A stretch of 64,000 nucleotides of DNA from an uncultured Acidimicrobiales bacterium (GTDB lineage Bacteria; Actinomycetota; Acidimicrobiia; Acidimicrobiales; SHLQ01). The stretch spans positions 28,386 to 92,385 of the forward strand of contig CAKZVC010000037.1 in assembly GCA_937922235.1 (NCBI GenBank), read 5' to 3'. The translations under genes were made by a program, and so were the position numbers. This document shows, in pieces, positions 43,968 to 51,997 of the stretch; position 1 is the first letter of the stretch, and each line of letters opens with the position of its first letter. A model generated the notes under the pieces. It was not told where the DNA came from and ran no database searches. It was given only the letters and a program-made list of their open reading frames with translations.

Positions 43968-43984
43968 GTTCCACGATGTGGAAC
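43968..43984 (+). promoter_or_regulatory. Putative operator GTTCCAC-GAT-GTGGAAC before the corrinoid operon
   Basis: Arms GTTCCAC (43968-43974) and GTGGAAC (43978-43984) are perfectly complementary around GAT. The same core, TTCCACAATGCGGAA, precedes fhs. A second imperfect palindrome, ACCGT at 43945-43949 with ACGGT at 43960-43964, lies just upstream. The site is 41 bases before the start of the corrinoid gene. Confidence 0.65.
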
Positions 43985-44025
43985 TCAACAAGGCCGTTGG
44001 GTCACTCCCGGAAAAGAGGAACGCC

Positions 44026-44715
<690 letters not shown>

Positions 44716-44814
44716 CCAGTGGATCTCGAAGGCACTGCTCCTTCGGGCCGTCCCATCCGTCGTCGGGTCCGCTCGACCACAACCTCAGCCGAGGACGTCC
44801 CAGTGGAGGGCAAC

Positions 44815-45195
44815 ATGAGTGAACCAGCACGTGGTGGACGACGCCGACGCGGTGGCGGTCCAAGCCTCAAAATCATCAAATGGCGCGACATTCCCGCGCA
44901 GGTGAACGGGACCTCCGGTGATCAGAAGGTCCAAGTCGAGCTCCCCCATCGGTTTCAAGCAGCGATCGATCGAGCAGCCATGATCGCGGACCTCAAGGAC
45001 GCCAACAGCTACGTCGCCGAGATGGGTCAAGAACAACGCCCGCTCGACAACGACGACGTCGAAGCCGCAGTGGCGTCGCTCGTCACTGAAATCGAAACTG
45101 AATTCACCATGGAACGACTCAACGAGTTTGTTCGTGCCGGTGGGTTCAACCCCGAAAACCCAAACGCCATACCAGTCAATGGAGACCCGGCATGA
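44815..45195 (+). CDS. 'Virulence factor' domain protein (PF13769-like) of the methyltransferase operon
   Basis: A 126-residue protein. Residues 20-120 match the small family annotated as virulence factor (IIKWRDIPAQVNG, ELPHRFQAAIDRAAM, LNEFVRAGGFNP). Despite the name, in many genomes it accompanies MttB-like and methyl-THF methyltransferase genes, which is the case here. The N-terminus is Arg/Gly-rich (ARGGRRRRGGG). ATG 44815 has GGAGGG seven bases upstream and is preferred over 44719. It overlaps the next gene by four bases. A structural or assembly role in the methyltransferase complex is inference. Confidence 0.75.
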   Translation: MSEPARGGRRRRGGGPSLKIIKWRDIPAQVNGTSGDQKVQVELPHRFQAAIDRAAMIADLKDANSYVAEMGQEQRPLDNDDVEAAVASLVTEIETEFTMERLNEFVRAGGFNPENPNAIPVNGDPA

Positions 45196-46100
45196 CCGAC
45201 ACCATCATCAGTTCAGCAACCAAAGAGGTAGTGATTGGCTTCGGTCGTCCCTTCGTCATGATTGGTGAGCGAATCAACCCAACGGGGCGAAAGCTTCTCG
45301 CCGAAGAGATGAAGAACGGCGACTTCAGCCGCGTTGTCTCCGACGCAATCGCGCAGGTCGAGGCGGGAGCGCAGATGCTCGACGTCAACGCCGGTATTCC
45401 ACTGGCCGATGAGCCTGCGTTGCTTGTTCGGGCCATCAAAGAAGTCCAGGCCGTGACCGACGTGCCGATCAGCATCGATTCGTCGATCGTCGAGGCGCTT
45501 GAAGCCGCCATCGAGATCTACGAGGGAAAGCCGCTCATCAACTCAGTCACTGGCGAGGAAGAGGTCCTCGAGCGCGTGCTTCCCTTTGTCGCCAAGCATG
45601 GCGCTGCGGTAGTTGCCATCTCGAATGACGAGACAGGCATCTCCGAAGACCCCGACGTTCGTTTCGAGGTCGCAAAGAAGATCGTCAACCGCGCCGCCGA
45701 CTTCGGAATCCCTGCGGCCGACGTTGTCGTCGACCCACTCGTCATGCCAATCGGCGCAATGGGAACCGCCGGACGCCAGGTCTTTGAGCTCGTCGGACGT
45801 CTTCGTAACGAACTCGGTGTGAATACGACGTGCGGCGCGTCGAACGTCAGCTTTGGTCTTCCGGCCCGCCATCACATCACGGGTAACTTCCTGTCGATGG
45901 CGATCGGCGCTGGCATGACCTCGGCGATCATGAGCCCACTTCACCAAGAGGTGAAGGACTGCGTCATGGCCGCCGACGTACTCAACGGCCACGATGCCAA
46001 CTGTGCCGCGTGGATTGCAGCCAAGCGCGACCCGGAAGCCGGCGGAGGCGCTGGCGGTGCTCGGCGCCGTAGCGGCGGCCGTCGTCGCCCAGCAAGCTAG
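45192..46100 (+). CDS. Methyltetrahydrofolate:corrinoid methyltransferase (MtgA/AcsE-like)
   Basis: A 302-residue pterin-binding TIM barrel related to the methyl-THF domain of MetH. MIGERINPTGRKLLAEEM, LDVNAGI, ISIDSS and LINSVTGEE are the landmark strands; DPLVMPIGAMG and GASNVSFGLPARH complete the barrel. It would move a methyl group from the corrinoid protein to THF. The C-terminal 18 residues are Arg/Gly-rich (ARRRSGGRRRPAS), outside the fold. Starts with an ATGA overlap with the previous gene. Confidence 0.93.
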   Translation: MTDTIISSATKEVVIGFGRPFVMIGERINPTGRKLLAEEMKNGDFSRVVSDAIAQVEAGAQMLDVNAGIPLADEPALLVRAIKEVQAVTDVPISIDSSIVEALEAAIEIYEGKPLINSVTGEEEVLERVLPFVAKHGAAVVAISNDETGISEDPDVRFEVAKKIVNRAADFGIPAADVVVDPLVMPIGAMGTAGRQVFELVGRLRNELGVNTTCGASNVSFGLPARHHITGNFLSMAIGAGMTSAIMSPLHQEVKDCVMAADVLNGHDANCAAWIAAKRDPEAGGGAGGARRRSGGRRRPAS

Positions 46101-46122
46101 ACGTGACCAACGAGGCCTAGGA

Positions 46123-48141
46123 ATGGCTGACGAAGTCAGTGTTGTCTTTACGCCTTCGGGGCGTCAAGGAACCGTCGCGCGCGGAACCAACATTCTCGAT
46201 GCGGCGCGTGAGCTCGGCGTTGATCTCGACACCGTGTGTGGTGGCCGTGGAATCTGCGGCCGCTGCCAGGTCGTCCCCGAAGTCGGCGAGTTCGCCAAGC
46301 ACGGCATTACGTCCTCGGAAGACAGCATCAGCGCCCCTGGGCCAAGCGAGACCACCGACTACCGAGGTCGTCGACCATTGGGGTCAGACCGCCATCGGCT
46401 TGGTTGTCACGCCGAGATCTGTGGCGACCTCGTCGTCGACGTTCCAGCCGAAAGTCAGGTCCATCGCCAGGTTGTACGCAAGCGCCTTGAGGTCGACAAC
46501 ATCTCTGTCGACCCGGTCACCCGCCTCTACTTCACGACGGTTGCGAAGCAAGAGCTCGAGACACCTCGCAGCGAACTCGACCTTCTGCGTGACTCGCTTG
46601 CGACCGACTGGCAACTCTCCGGTCTTAACGCGTCGCTGAGTGTGGTCAAACAGATTCAGACAGCGCTGACCAAAGACCGCGAGATCACCGTTGCCGTGCG
46701 CGACGGTGAGGAGATCGTTGCCGCCTGGAGCGGTTACCACGATGCCATCTACGGTATCGCCGTCGATATTGGTTCGACGACCATTGCGGGTCACCTGCTC
46801 GATCTGAGCACTGGCGACGCGTTGGCGACGAACGGGCTGATGAACCCACAGATCAAGTTCGGCGAAGACCTTATGAGTCGCGTCAGCTACGTGATGATGA
46901 ACCCTGGTGGCGAGGTTGAACTCACCACAACCATGCACGAGGCCTTGAATGAGCTCGTCGGCCAACTCGCTGAAGAGGCCGAAGTCGAGCGATCAGACAT
47001 TCTCGAACTTGTCCTCGTCGGCAACCCGATCATGCATCACCTGTTGCTCGGCCTCGACTCCGTTCCGCTCGGCGGAGCGCCGTTTGCGCTCGCTACCGAC
47101 AAAGCGGTCGAAACACCTGCGTCGACGCTCGGCATCGACTGCCGCGACACCACGCGGGTCTACGTGCTGCCGTGTATCGCAGGCCATGTCGGGGCCGATA
47201 CCGCAGGCGCCATCTTGTCCGAGCGGCCCGACCTGTCCGATGACTACCAGTTGTTGGTCGACGTCGGAACAAATGCCGAGATCGTTCTCGGAAATCGCGA
47301 GCATCTCCTGGCGGCCTCCTCCCCCACTGGTCCAGCGTTCGAGGGCGCACAGATCTCTTCAGGGCAGCGGGCAACGGTTGGTGCGATCGAGCGTGTTCGC
47401 ATCGACCCCGAGACACTCGAGCCACGCTTTCGCGTCATCGGCGCCGAGGCCTGGAGCAACGAGCCAGAGTTCGCCGAGCAAACGAAGAAGATCACGATCA
47501 CGGGCATTTGCGGCTCGGGCATCATTGAAGTTGTTGCCGAGATGATGCTCGCTGGGATCATCTCCGCCGACGGCGTTGTCGACGGCGAGCTGGCGTCCCG
47601 TACGCATCGCATCGTCGAGAACGACCGCACGTTCTCGTATCTGTTGCATGAGGGTGAGCCGAACATCTACGTCGAGCAGAACGACATCCGTGCGATCCAG
47701 CTCGCCAAAGCTGCCCTCTACGCGGGCATTAAGCTGCTCATGGAGCACCGCGGCATCGACCATGTCGACCAGATCCGCCTCGCCGGTGCGTTCGGTAGCC
47801 ACATCGAACCGAAGTACGCGGTTGCGCTTGGCCTCGTGCCTGACTGCGATATCGACAAGGTGTCGGCTGCAGGAAACGCCGCCGGAACAGGCGCCGTTAT
47901 TGCGCTACTTTCGGGCCAGGCTCGGCGTGAAATCGAAGCGCTCATCCCCACCATCACGAAGATCGAAACGGCGACCGAAGCATCGTTCCAACAGCATTTT
48001 GTTGAAGCGATGGCCATCCCACACGCTGTTGCCGAATACCCACACCTAAACAAGGTGATGCCGTTACCCGAACGTCGATTTGCCAACGCTGCAGCTGCGG
48101 GCGGAGCATCGACGGGACGGCGCCGGCGCCGCCGCTCGTAA
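46123..48141 (+). CDS. RamA-like reductive activator of corrinoid proteins (2Fe-2S plus ASKHA domain)
   Basis: A 672-residue protein that reduces inactive Co(II) corrinoid back to Co(I) using ATP. Residues 1-105 form a plant-type ferredoxin domain with Cys39, Cys45, Cys48 and a fourth Cys95 in VCGGRGICGRC and RLGCHAE. Residues about 205-600 form the ASKHA-type ATPase domain (GIAVDIGSTTIAGHLLDL; LLVDVGTNAEIVLG; TGICGSGIIEVVAEM), as in COG3894 proteins. The C-terminus ends GRRRRRRS. Start ATG 46123 has TAGGA upstream; longer frames overlap the previous gene. Gap to that gene is 22 bases. Confidence 0.93.
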   Translation: MADEVSVVFTPSGRQGTVARGTNILDAARELGVDLDTVCGGRGICGRCQVVPEVGEFAKHGITSSEDSISAPGPSETTDYRGRRPLGSDRHRLGCHAEICGDLVVDVPAESQVHRQVVRKRLEVDNISVDPVTRLYFTTVAKQELETPRSELDLLRDSLATDWQLSGLNASLSVVKQIQTALTKDREITVAVRDGEEIVAAWSGYHDAIYGIAVDIGSTTIAGHLLDLSTGDALATNGLMNPQIKFGEDLMSRVSYVMMNPGGEVELTTTMHEALNELVGQLAEEAEVERSDILELVLVGNPIMHHLLLGLDSVPLGGAPFALATDKAVETPASTLGIDCRDTTRVYVLPCIAGHVGADTAGAILSERPDLSDDYQLLVDVGTNAEIVLGNREHLLAASSPTGPAFEGAQISSGQRATVGAIERVRIDPETLEPRFRVIGAEAWSNEPEFAEQTKKITITGICGSGIIEVVAEMMLAGIISADGVVDGELASRTHRIVENDRTFSYLLHEGEPNIYVEQNDIRAIQLAKAALYAGIKLLMEHRGIDHVDQIRLAGAFGSHIEPKYAVALGLVPDCDIDKVSAAGNAAGTGAVIALLSGQARREIEALIPTITKIETATEASFQQHFVEAMAIPHAVAEYPHLNKVMPLPERRFANAAAAGGASTGRRRRRRS

Positions 48142-48164
48142 TACCTGCTCAACGAGGAGTACCC

Positions 48165-49712
48165 ATGTCTGAAGATGCACCACGCCGAGGCCGCCGCAGT
48201 GGCGGTGGCCGAGCTGGCCGCCAAGCTGCACGCGCTGCGTCCGGCGCCGTCACCAAGCCTTATCTGACGCGCACGCTTGAGCCGGTCAGCGTCCTTGACG
48301 AAGGCGCATTACAGCAGATCGAGGAGAACGCCGAGATCATCCTGTCCGAGGTCGGCATCCAGTTCAACGAGTACCCGTCCTCGCTCGCGTTGCTCGAAGA
48401 CGCAGGCTGTCGCATCGACGGCGAGATGGTGTATTTCCCCAAGGGCCTTGCCCGCAAGATCGTGCAGGACAACGCTCCGGCCGAGTTCACCCAGCACGCC
48501 CGCAACCCCGAGCGGAACGTACAGATCGGCGGCAAGAACACCGTCTTTGCCCCGAACTATGGGTCGCCGTTCATCACCGATCTCGACAAAGGCCGTCGCT
48601 ACGCAACCATCGAGGACTTCCAGAACATCGTCAAGCTCGCCTACCAGCTGCCACACCTGCACCACAGTGGCGGCACCGTCTGCGAGCCCGTTGACGTTCC
48701 CGTCAACAAGCGACACCTCGACATGGTGTACTCCCACATCAAGTACTCCGATAAGCCCTACATGGGCTCGGTGACAGCACCGGAGAACGCCGCAGACTCC
48801 GTCGAACTCAGCCGGATCGCCTTTGGTGGCGATCTCGCTGGCCGCACGGTGATGACGAGCCTCATCAACGCCAACTCGCCCCTCGCATGGGATGCCACGA
48901 TGCTCGGCGCCGCCGAGGTGTATGCCAAAGCCAACCAGGCCACGATCATCTCGCCATTCATCCTTATGGGCGCAATGTCGCCGGTCAGCGTTGCAGGCCT
49001 GGCCGCTCAGGCTCTCGCCGAGGCGCTTGCCGGTATGGCCTTCGTACAGCTCGTCGCACCGGGAGCGCCGGTCATCTTCGGCACGTTTGCAACGTCGATG
49101 TCGATGGCTACCGGAGCACCAACGTTCGGGACCGCCGAGGGTGGTCTCGCCATCTACATCATGGCCGAACTTGCTCGCCGCGTTGGCGTGCCGTTCCGTT
49201 CGGGTGGCCAATTCACTTCGTCGAAGGCTCCCGATGCGCAAGCCGCGTACGAGTCGGCCCACTCGATTCTTCCGACGGTTCAGGCCGGCGTGAACTTCGT
49301 ACTGCACGCTGCAGGCTGGATTGAAGGTGGCCTTGCTATCAGCCTTGAGAAGTTGATGATGGACGCCGACCAGCTTGGCGCAATGGATGTCTACGCCAAG
49401 GGCGTCGACATGTCGGAGAACGGCCAGGCAATGGATGCGTTCCGCACCAACGAGCACGGCCAGCACTTCCTGGGCAACGCCCACACGCTCGCCAATTTCG
49501 AGACTGCGTTCTATCGGAACACGCTGTCTGACAACAACAGCTACGAGCAGTGGTCTGAGGAGGGCTCTCGCACTGCCGCCGAGCGCGCCAACGATCAGTG
49601 GAAGCAGATGTTGTCCGACTACACCGCACCCGAGCTCGACGACGCAGCCGACGCCGAAATGCTCGCCTACATCGACAAGCGCAAGTCAGAAATGCCGGAC
49701 GCGATTGGCTAG
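48165..49712 (+). CDS. MttB-family (non-pyrrolysine) methylamine:corrinoid methyltransferase
   Basis: A 515-residue TIM-barrel methyltransferase of the trimethylamine methyltransferase family. Landmarks are ILSEVGIQFNEYPSSLALLEDAGC near the N-terminus, GSVTAPENAADSVELSRI and GTFATSMSMATGAPTFGTAEGG. There is no in-frame UAG in the expected region, so it is a non-Pyl member like glycine-betaine MtgB, and quaternary amines are the likely substrates. The first 25 residues are Arg/Gly-rich (PRRGRRSGGGRAGRQ). Last gene of the five-gene corrinoid operon, 23 bases after the activator gene. The exact substrate is not determined by sequence. Confidence 0.92.
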   Translation: MSEDAPRRGRRSGGGRAGRQAARAASGAVTKPYLTRTLEPVSVLDEGALQQIEENAEIILSEVGIQFNEYPSSLALLEDAGCRIDGEMVYFPKGLARKIVQDNAPAEFTQHARNPERNVQIGGKNTVFAPNYGSPFITDLDKGRRYATIEDFQNIVKLAYQLPHLHHSGGTVCEPVDVPVNKRHLDMVYSHIKYSDKPYMGSVTAPENAADSVELSRIAFGGDLAGRTVMTSLINANSPLAWDATMLGAAEVYAKANQATIISPFILMGAMSPVSVAGLAAQALAEALAGMAFVQLVAPGAPVIFGTFATSMSMATGAPTFGTAEGGLAIYIMAELARRVGVPFRSGGQFTSSKAPDAQAAYESAHSILPTVQAGVNFVLHAAGWIEGGLAISLEKLMMDADQLGAMDVYAKGVDMSENGQAMDAFRTNEHGQHFLGNAHTLANFETAFYRNTLSDNNSYEQWSEEGSRTAAERANDQWKQMLSDYTAPELDDAADAEMLAYIDKRKSEMPDAIG

Positions 49713-49751
49713 CCACTAGGCAAAGTGTGGCGTGGGTCTTACTCTGTTCGT

Positions 49752-49952
49752 ATGTCGCGTGAACAAAAGGACCAGTTGTCTGCACACACGTTCACGGCAC
49801 GAAACTCGATCGCTCAGCACGGAACCCGCACGGATCTGACGGCCCGGGAGAATCGGGCTGGTCGGAGGATAGTGAACGTCGTCGCAGCGCTCGGCGTACT
49901 TGTGGCCCTCGCATTAGTCGGATTGGTGATCGCTCTAGCCCTGTTCGCATAG
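49752..49952 (+). CDS. Small single-pass membrane protein
   Basis: A 66-residue protein: a polar basic N-terminal half (REQKDQLSAHTFTARNSIAQ) and one C-terminal membrane helix (VVAALGVLVALALVGLVIAL). No family recognised. It follows the MttB gene by 39 bases, so it might be read from the same transcript, though its start has no strong ribosome binding site. Length and the tail-anchored form suit a small regulator or subunit. Confidence 0.5.
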   Translation: MSREQKDQLSAHTFTARNSIAQHGTRTDLTARENRAGRRIVNVVAALGVLVALALVGLVIALALFA

Positions 49953-49977
49953 CCCGATCTGGCAGCTGAACGCCGGG

Positions 49978-50727
49978 CTAGGTAACCGTTGTTCCCAGGA
50001 GACTGCCGATAGCGAAGGTGATGGCACACGCTCCTGCAGCCCAGGCGACTTGACGACCCGCGGTCCTCAACCCCGAGCGTTCGGTGAATCGAGCGAGCAA
50101 CAGTCCGACGAGCGCAGATGCCACAAGACCAACGACTACCGAAGCGATGATTGCGGCCGTGCCGGAAGAAATGAACCAGGGAAGCAACGGCAGAATCGCT
50201 CCGATTGCGAACGCAAGAAACGAGCTGGTAGCCGCTCCGATTGGGTCGCCTATGTCGTCAGGGTCGACACCCAACTCCTCGCGGGCATGCACCTCCAGCG
50301 CCACCTCGGGGTCGGCATGGACGGCCTTTGCGAGCTCAAGTGCTTTGTCGCTGTCGATACCACGGTGGGTGTAGATGGCTTGGAGCTCGTGCAGTTCGCC
50401 CGTTGGATTGTTGGCGAGGGATTCACGCTCGATCCGGAGCTCGCGCTCAATCAGTTCGTTCTGGGCCTTCATGGAGACATATTCGCCAGCGGCCATCGAC
50501 GTCGCACCAGCCAGGAGCCCAGAGACACCTGCGATCACGACCGATGACGAAGCTTCGGAGGCGGCGGCGACACCAAGAATGAGCGCGACGTTCGACACGA
50601 GGCCATCGCTAATGCCGAAGATTGCCGCACGCGCAGCCCCACCCTGCACATCGCGATGGTCGTGAACCATGTGCGAATGCGGGTGATCGTGTGCGTGGGA
50701 GTGCTGGGCGGCATGCGTGTCAGCCAT
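49978..50727 (-). CDS. VIT1/CCC1-family iron/manganese transporter
   Basis: A 249-residue membrane protein. The N-terminus is His-rich (HAAQHSHAHDHPHSHMVHDH), then FGISDGLVSNVALILGVAAAS is the first helix of the VIT fold, ATSMAAGEYVSMKAQNELIERE the second plus the helix that leads to the cytoplasmic metal-binding region (LHELQAIYTHRG), and IGAATSSFLAFAIGAILPLLPW the third. Such proteins export or sequester Fe2+/Mn2+. ATG 50727 is chosen; the frame to 50772 lacks support. Divergent from the ferric-iron binding protein and sharing two iron-box-like sites. Confidence 0.92.
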   Translation of the reverse strand: MADTHAAQHSHAHDHPHSHMVHDHRDVQGGAARAAIFGISDGLVSNVALILGVAAASEASSSVVIAGVSGLLAGATSMAAGEYVSMKAQNELIERELRIERESLANNPTGELHELQAIYTHRGIDSDKALELAKAVHADPEVALEVHAREELGVDPDDIGDPIGAATSSFLAFAIGAILPLLPWFISSGTAAIIASVVVGLVASALVGLLLARFTERSGLRTAGRQVAWAAGACAITFAIGSLLGTTVT

Positions 50728-50820
50728 ACCCGCACCATACCGAGCAACGGCCCCTGACGAGCGCCTGATCACCCTTGAACTTTGTTGCCTGGCAGCACTC
50801 TCTCGTCGCCATAGGCATGG

Positions 50821-50836
50821 TTTACACCACGCCTAA
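50821..50836 (-). promoter_or_regulatory. Putative DtxR/IdeR-like box (site a)
   Basis: On the minus strand the sequence is TTAGGCGTGGTGTAAA, close to the second site and related to the left half of the IdeR/DtxR consensus (TTAGG...). It lies on the VIT1 side of the divergent region, and the DtxR-type regulator is encoded 3 kb away. Confidence 0.5.
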
Positions 50837-50870
50837 AGGACCCTGTGAAAAGTGTCATAGCCTCTTCGTG

Positions 50871-50887
50871 TTAGGCGCGCTTTACAA
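50871..50887 (+). promoter_or_regulatory. Putative DtxR/IdeR-like box (site b) over the -35 region
   Basis: TTAGGCGCGCTTTACAA shares TTAGGCG-Y-G and the TTTA/TGTA end with site a in the opposite orientation. It overlaps the -35 element of the promoter of the iron-binding lipoprotein, the usual position for repression. Confidence 0.5.
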
Positions 50888-50909
50888 CATGGGTGAAGGT
50901 TCGTACTAT
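50881..50909 (+). promoter_or_regulatory. Sigma-70-type promoter of the ferric-iron uptake genes, likely leaderless
   Basis: TTTACA (50881-50886) and TACTAT (50904-50909) are separated by 17 bases. Transcription would start near 50916, and the ATG is at 50918, with no ribosome binding site in between, so the mRNA is probably leaderless or nearly so. Leaderless mRNAs are common in Actinobacteria. Confidence 0.6.
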
Positions 50910-50917
50910 GCGTCTGC

Positions 50918-51997
50918 ATGAACCTTCCTAAACGAGCGGCCCTTCTCGCCGGATTCGCCCTTCTCACCAGCGCATGTGGGGGGTCTGACCCCATCCCTAA
51001 CAACCTCGAGGGTGCAGCCGCAACGGTCTATTCCGGTGACTGTGCAACGGCCACAGAGACCGAAATCACGATCTACAGCGGTCGTAGCGAAGACCTGGTT
51101 CAGCCAGTGCTCGATGCATTCGAATGCCAAAGCGGCATATCGGTCGTGACCAACTTCGGCGACCCAACCGACCTTGCACTTCAGCTCGTCGAGGAAGGCG
51201 ACCGCTCCCCCGCAGACGTGTTCCTGTCGAAGTCGCCCGGCGCTGTCGGCTTCCTCCGCAACGAGGGCATCCTCGCTTCGCTTGATGGTGACGTAACCAG
51301 CCTTGTCGACAGCGCGAACGTCGGCGGCGACAACTCTTGGGTGGGCATTACTGGCCGCCAGCGCGTCCTCGTCTACAACACCGACATTGTCGACGAAGCA
51401 GATTTGCCCGCTTCGGTCATGGACCTCACCGACCCCAAGTACAAAGGCCAGGTCGCCATTCCGGCCACGAACGGATCATTCCAGGACTGGTTCACGGTTT
51501 TCCGGGCACAGGCTGGCGATGATGTAGCTGCCGGCTGGCTCGAAGCAATGGTCGCCAACGACGCGATCGTGACCGAAAGCAACCGGCCGACGGTCGACGC
51601 TGTGGGCCGTGGCGAATACGCATTTGGCCTCGTCAACCACTACTACAACTTCCAGGAGGCCGAAGCGCTCGGAGACGAACACCGAGCACTCAACCACAGC
51701 TTCGCTGCCGATGACATCGGATCGCTCGTCATCGTGACCGCAGCCGGCATCACCAGCACCTCCGACAACGTCGACGAGAGCCACCAGCTGATCGGGTTCA
51801 TGTTGAGCGAGGGTGCACAGTCATACTTCACCAATGACTCGCTCGAGTATCCGCTGGCTGCCGGCGTAAGCCCAGCTGAAGTCCTCCCCGCTTTGGGCGA
51901 TGACGGTGCCGACTTCGACGTCACATTCGATGATCTAGGCAACGGCCTCACCCGCACCGTTGAGATCATCGAGAACAGCGGGATCCTCTCGAACTAG
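50918..51997 (+). CDS. Ferric-iron ABC transporter substrate-binding lipoprotein (FbpA/FutA-like)
   Basis: A 359-residue periplasmic-type binding protein anchored by lipobox LLTSAC (Cys20). The mature part matches iron-binding cluster 1 proteins: ITIYSGRSEDLVQPVLDAF near residue 50, GDRSPADVFLSKSPGAVGFL and GLVNHYYNF with the Tyr pair that binds Fe3+. The permease gene begins one base before its stop codon ends. Promoter and two iron-box-like sites precede it. Function as Fe3+ binder is well supported by family; affinity for other metals is not excluded. Confidence 0.93.
   Translation: MNLPKRAALLAGFALLTSACGGSDPIPNNLEGAAATVYSGDCATATETEITIYSGRSEDLVQPVLDAFECQSGISVVTNFGDPTDLALQLVEEGDRSPADVFLSKSPGAVGFLRNEGILASLDGDVTSLVDSANVGGDNSWVGITGRQRVLVYNTDIVDEADLPASVMDLTDPKYKGQVAIPATNGSFQDWFTVFRAQAGDDVAAGWLEAMVANDAIVTESNRPTVDAVGRGEYAFGLVNHYYNFQEAEALGDEHRALNHSFAADDIGSLVIVTAAGITSTSDNVDESHQLIGFMLSEGAQSYFTNDSLEYPLAAGVSPAEVLPALGDDGADFDVTFDDLGNGLTRTVEIIENSGILSN

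Noticed and set aside
44815..45195. Virulence function implied by the family name
   Set aside because: The name is historical; the gene is embedded in a methyl-transfer operon, and no toxin or secretion trait is visible.
48309..49484. 391-residue minus-strand frame opposite the MttB gene
   Set aside because: Antisense shadow; composition rich in His, Arg and Val with no motif, and the plus-strand gene is certain.
48165..49712. Pyrrolysine-containing trimethylamine methyltransferase
   Set aside because: The frame is open throughout with no in-frame UAG, and no pylTSBCD genes were seen, so this is a non-Pyl family member.
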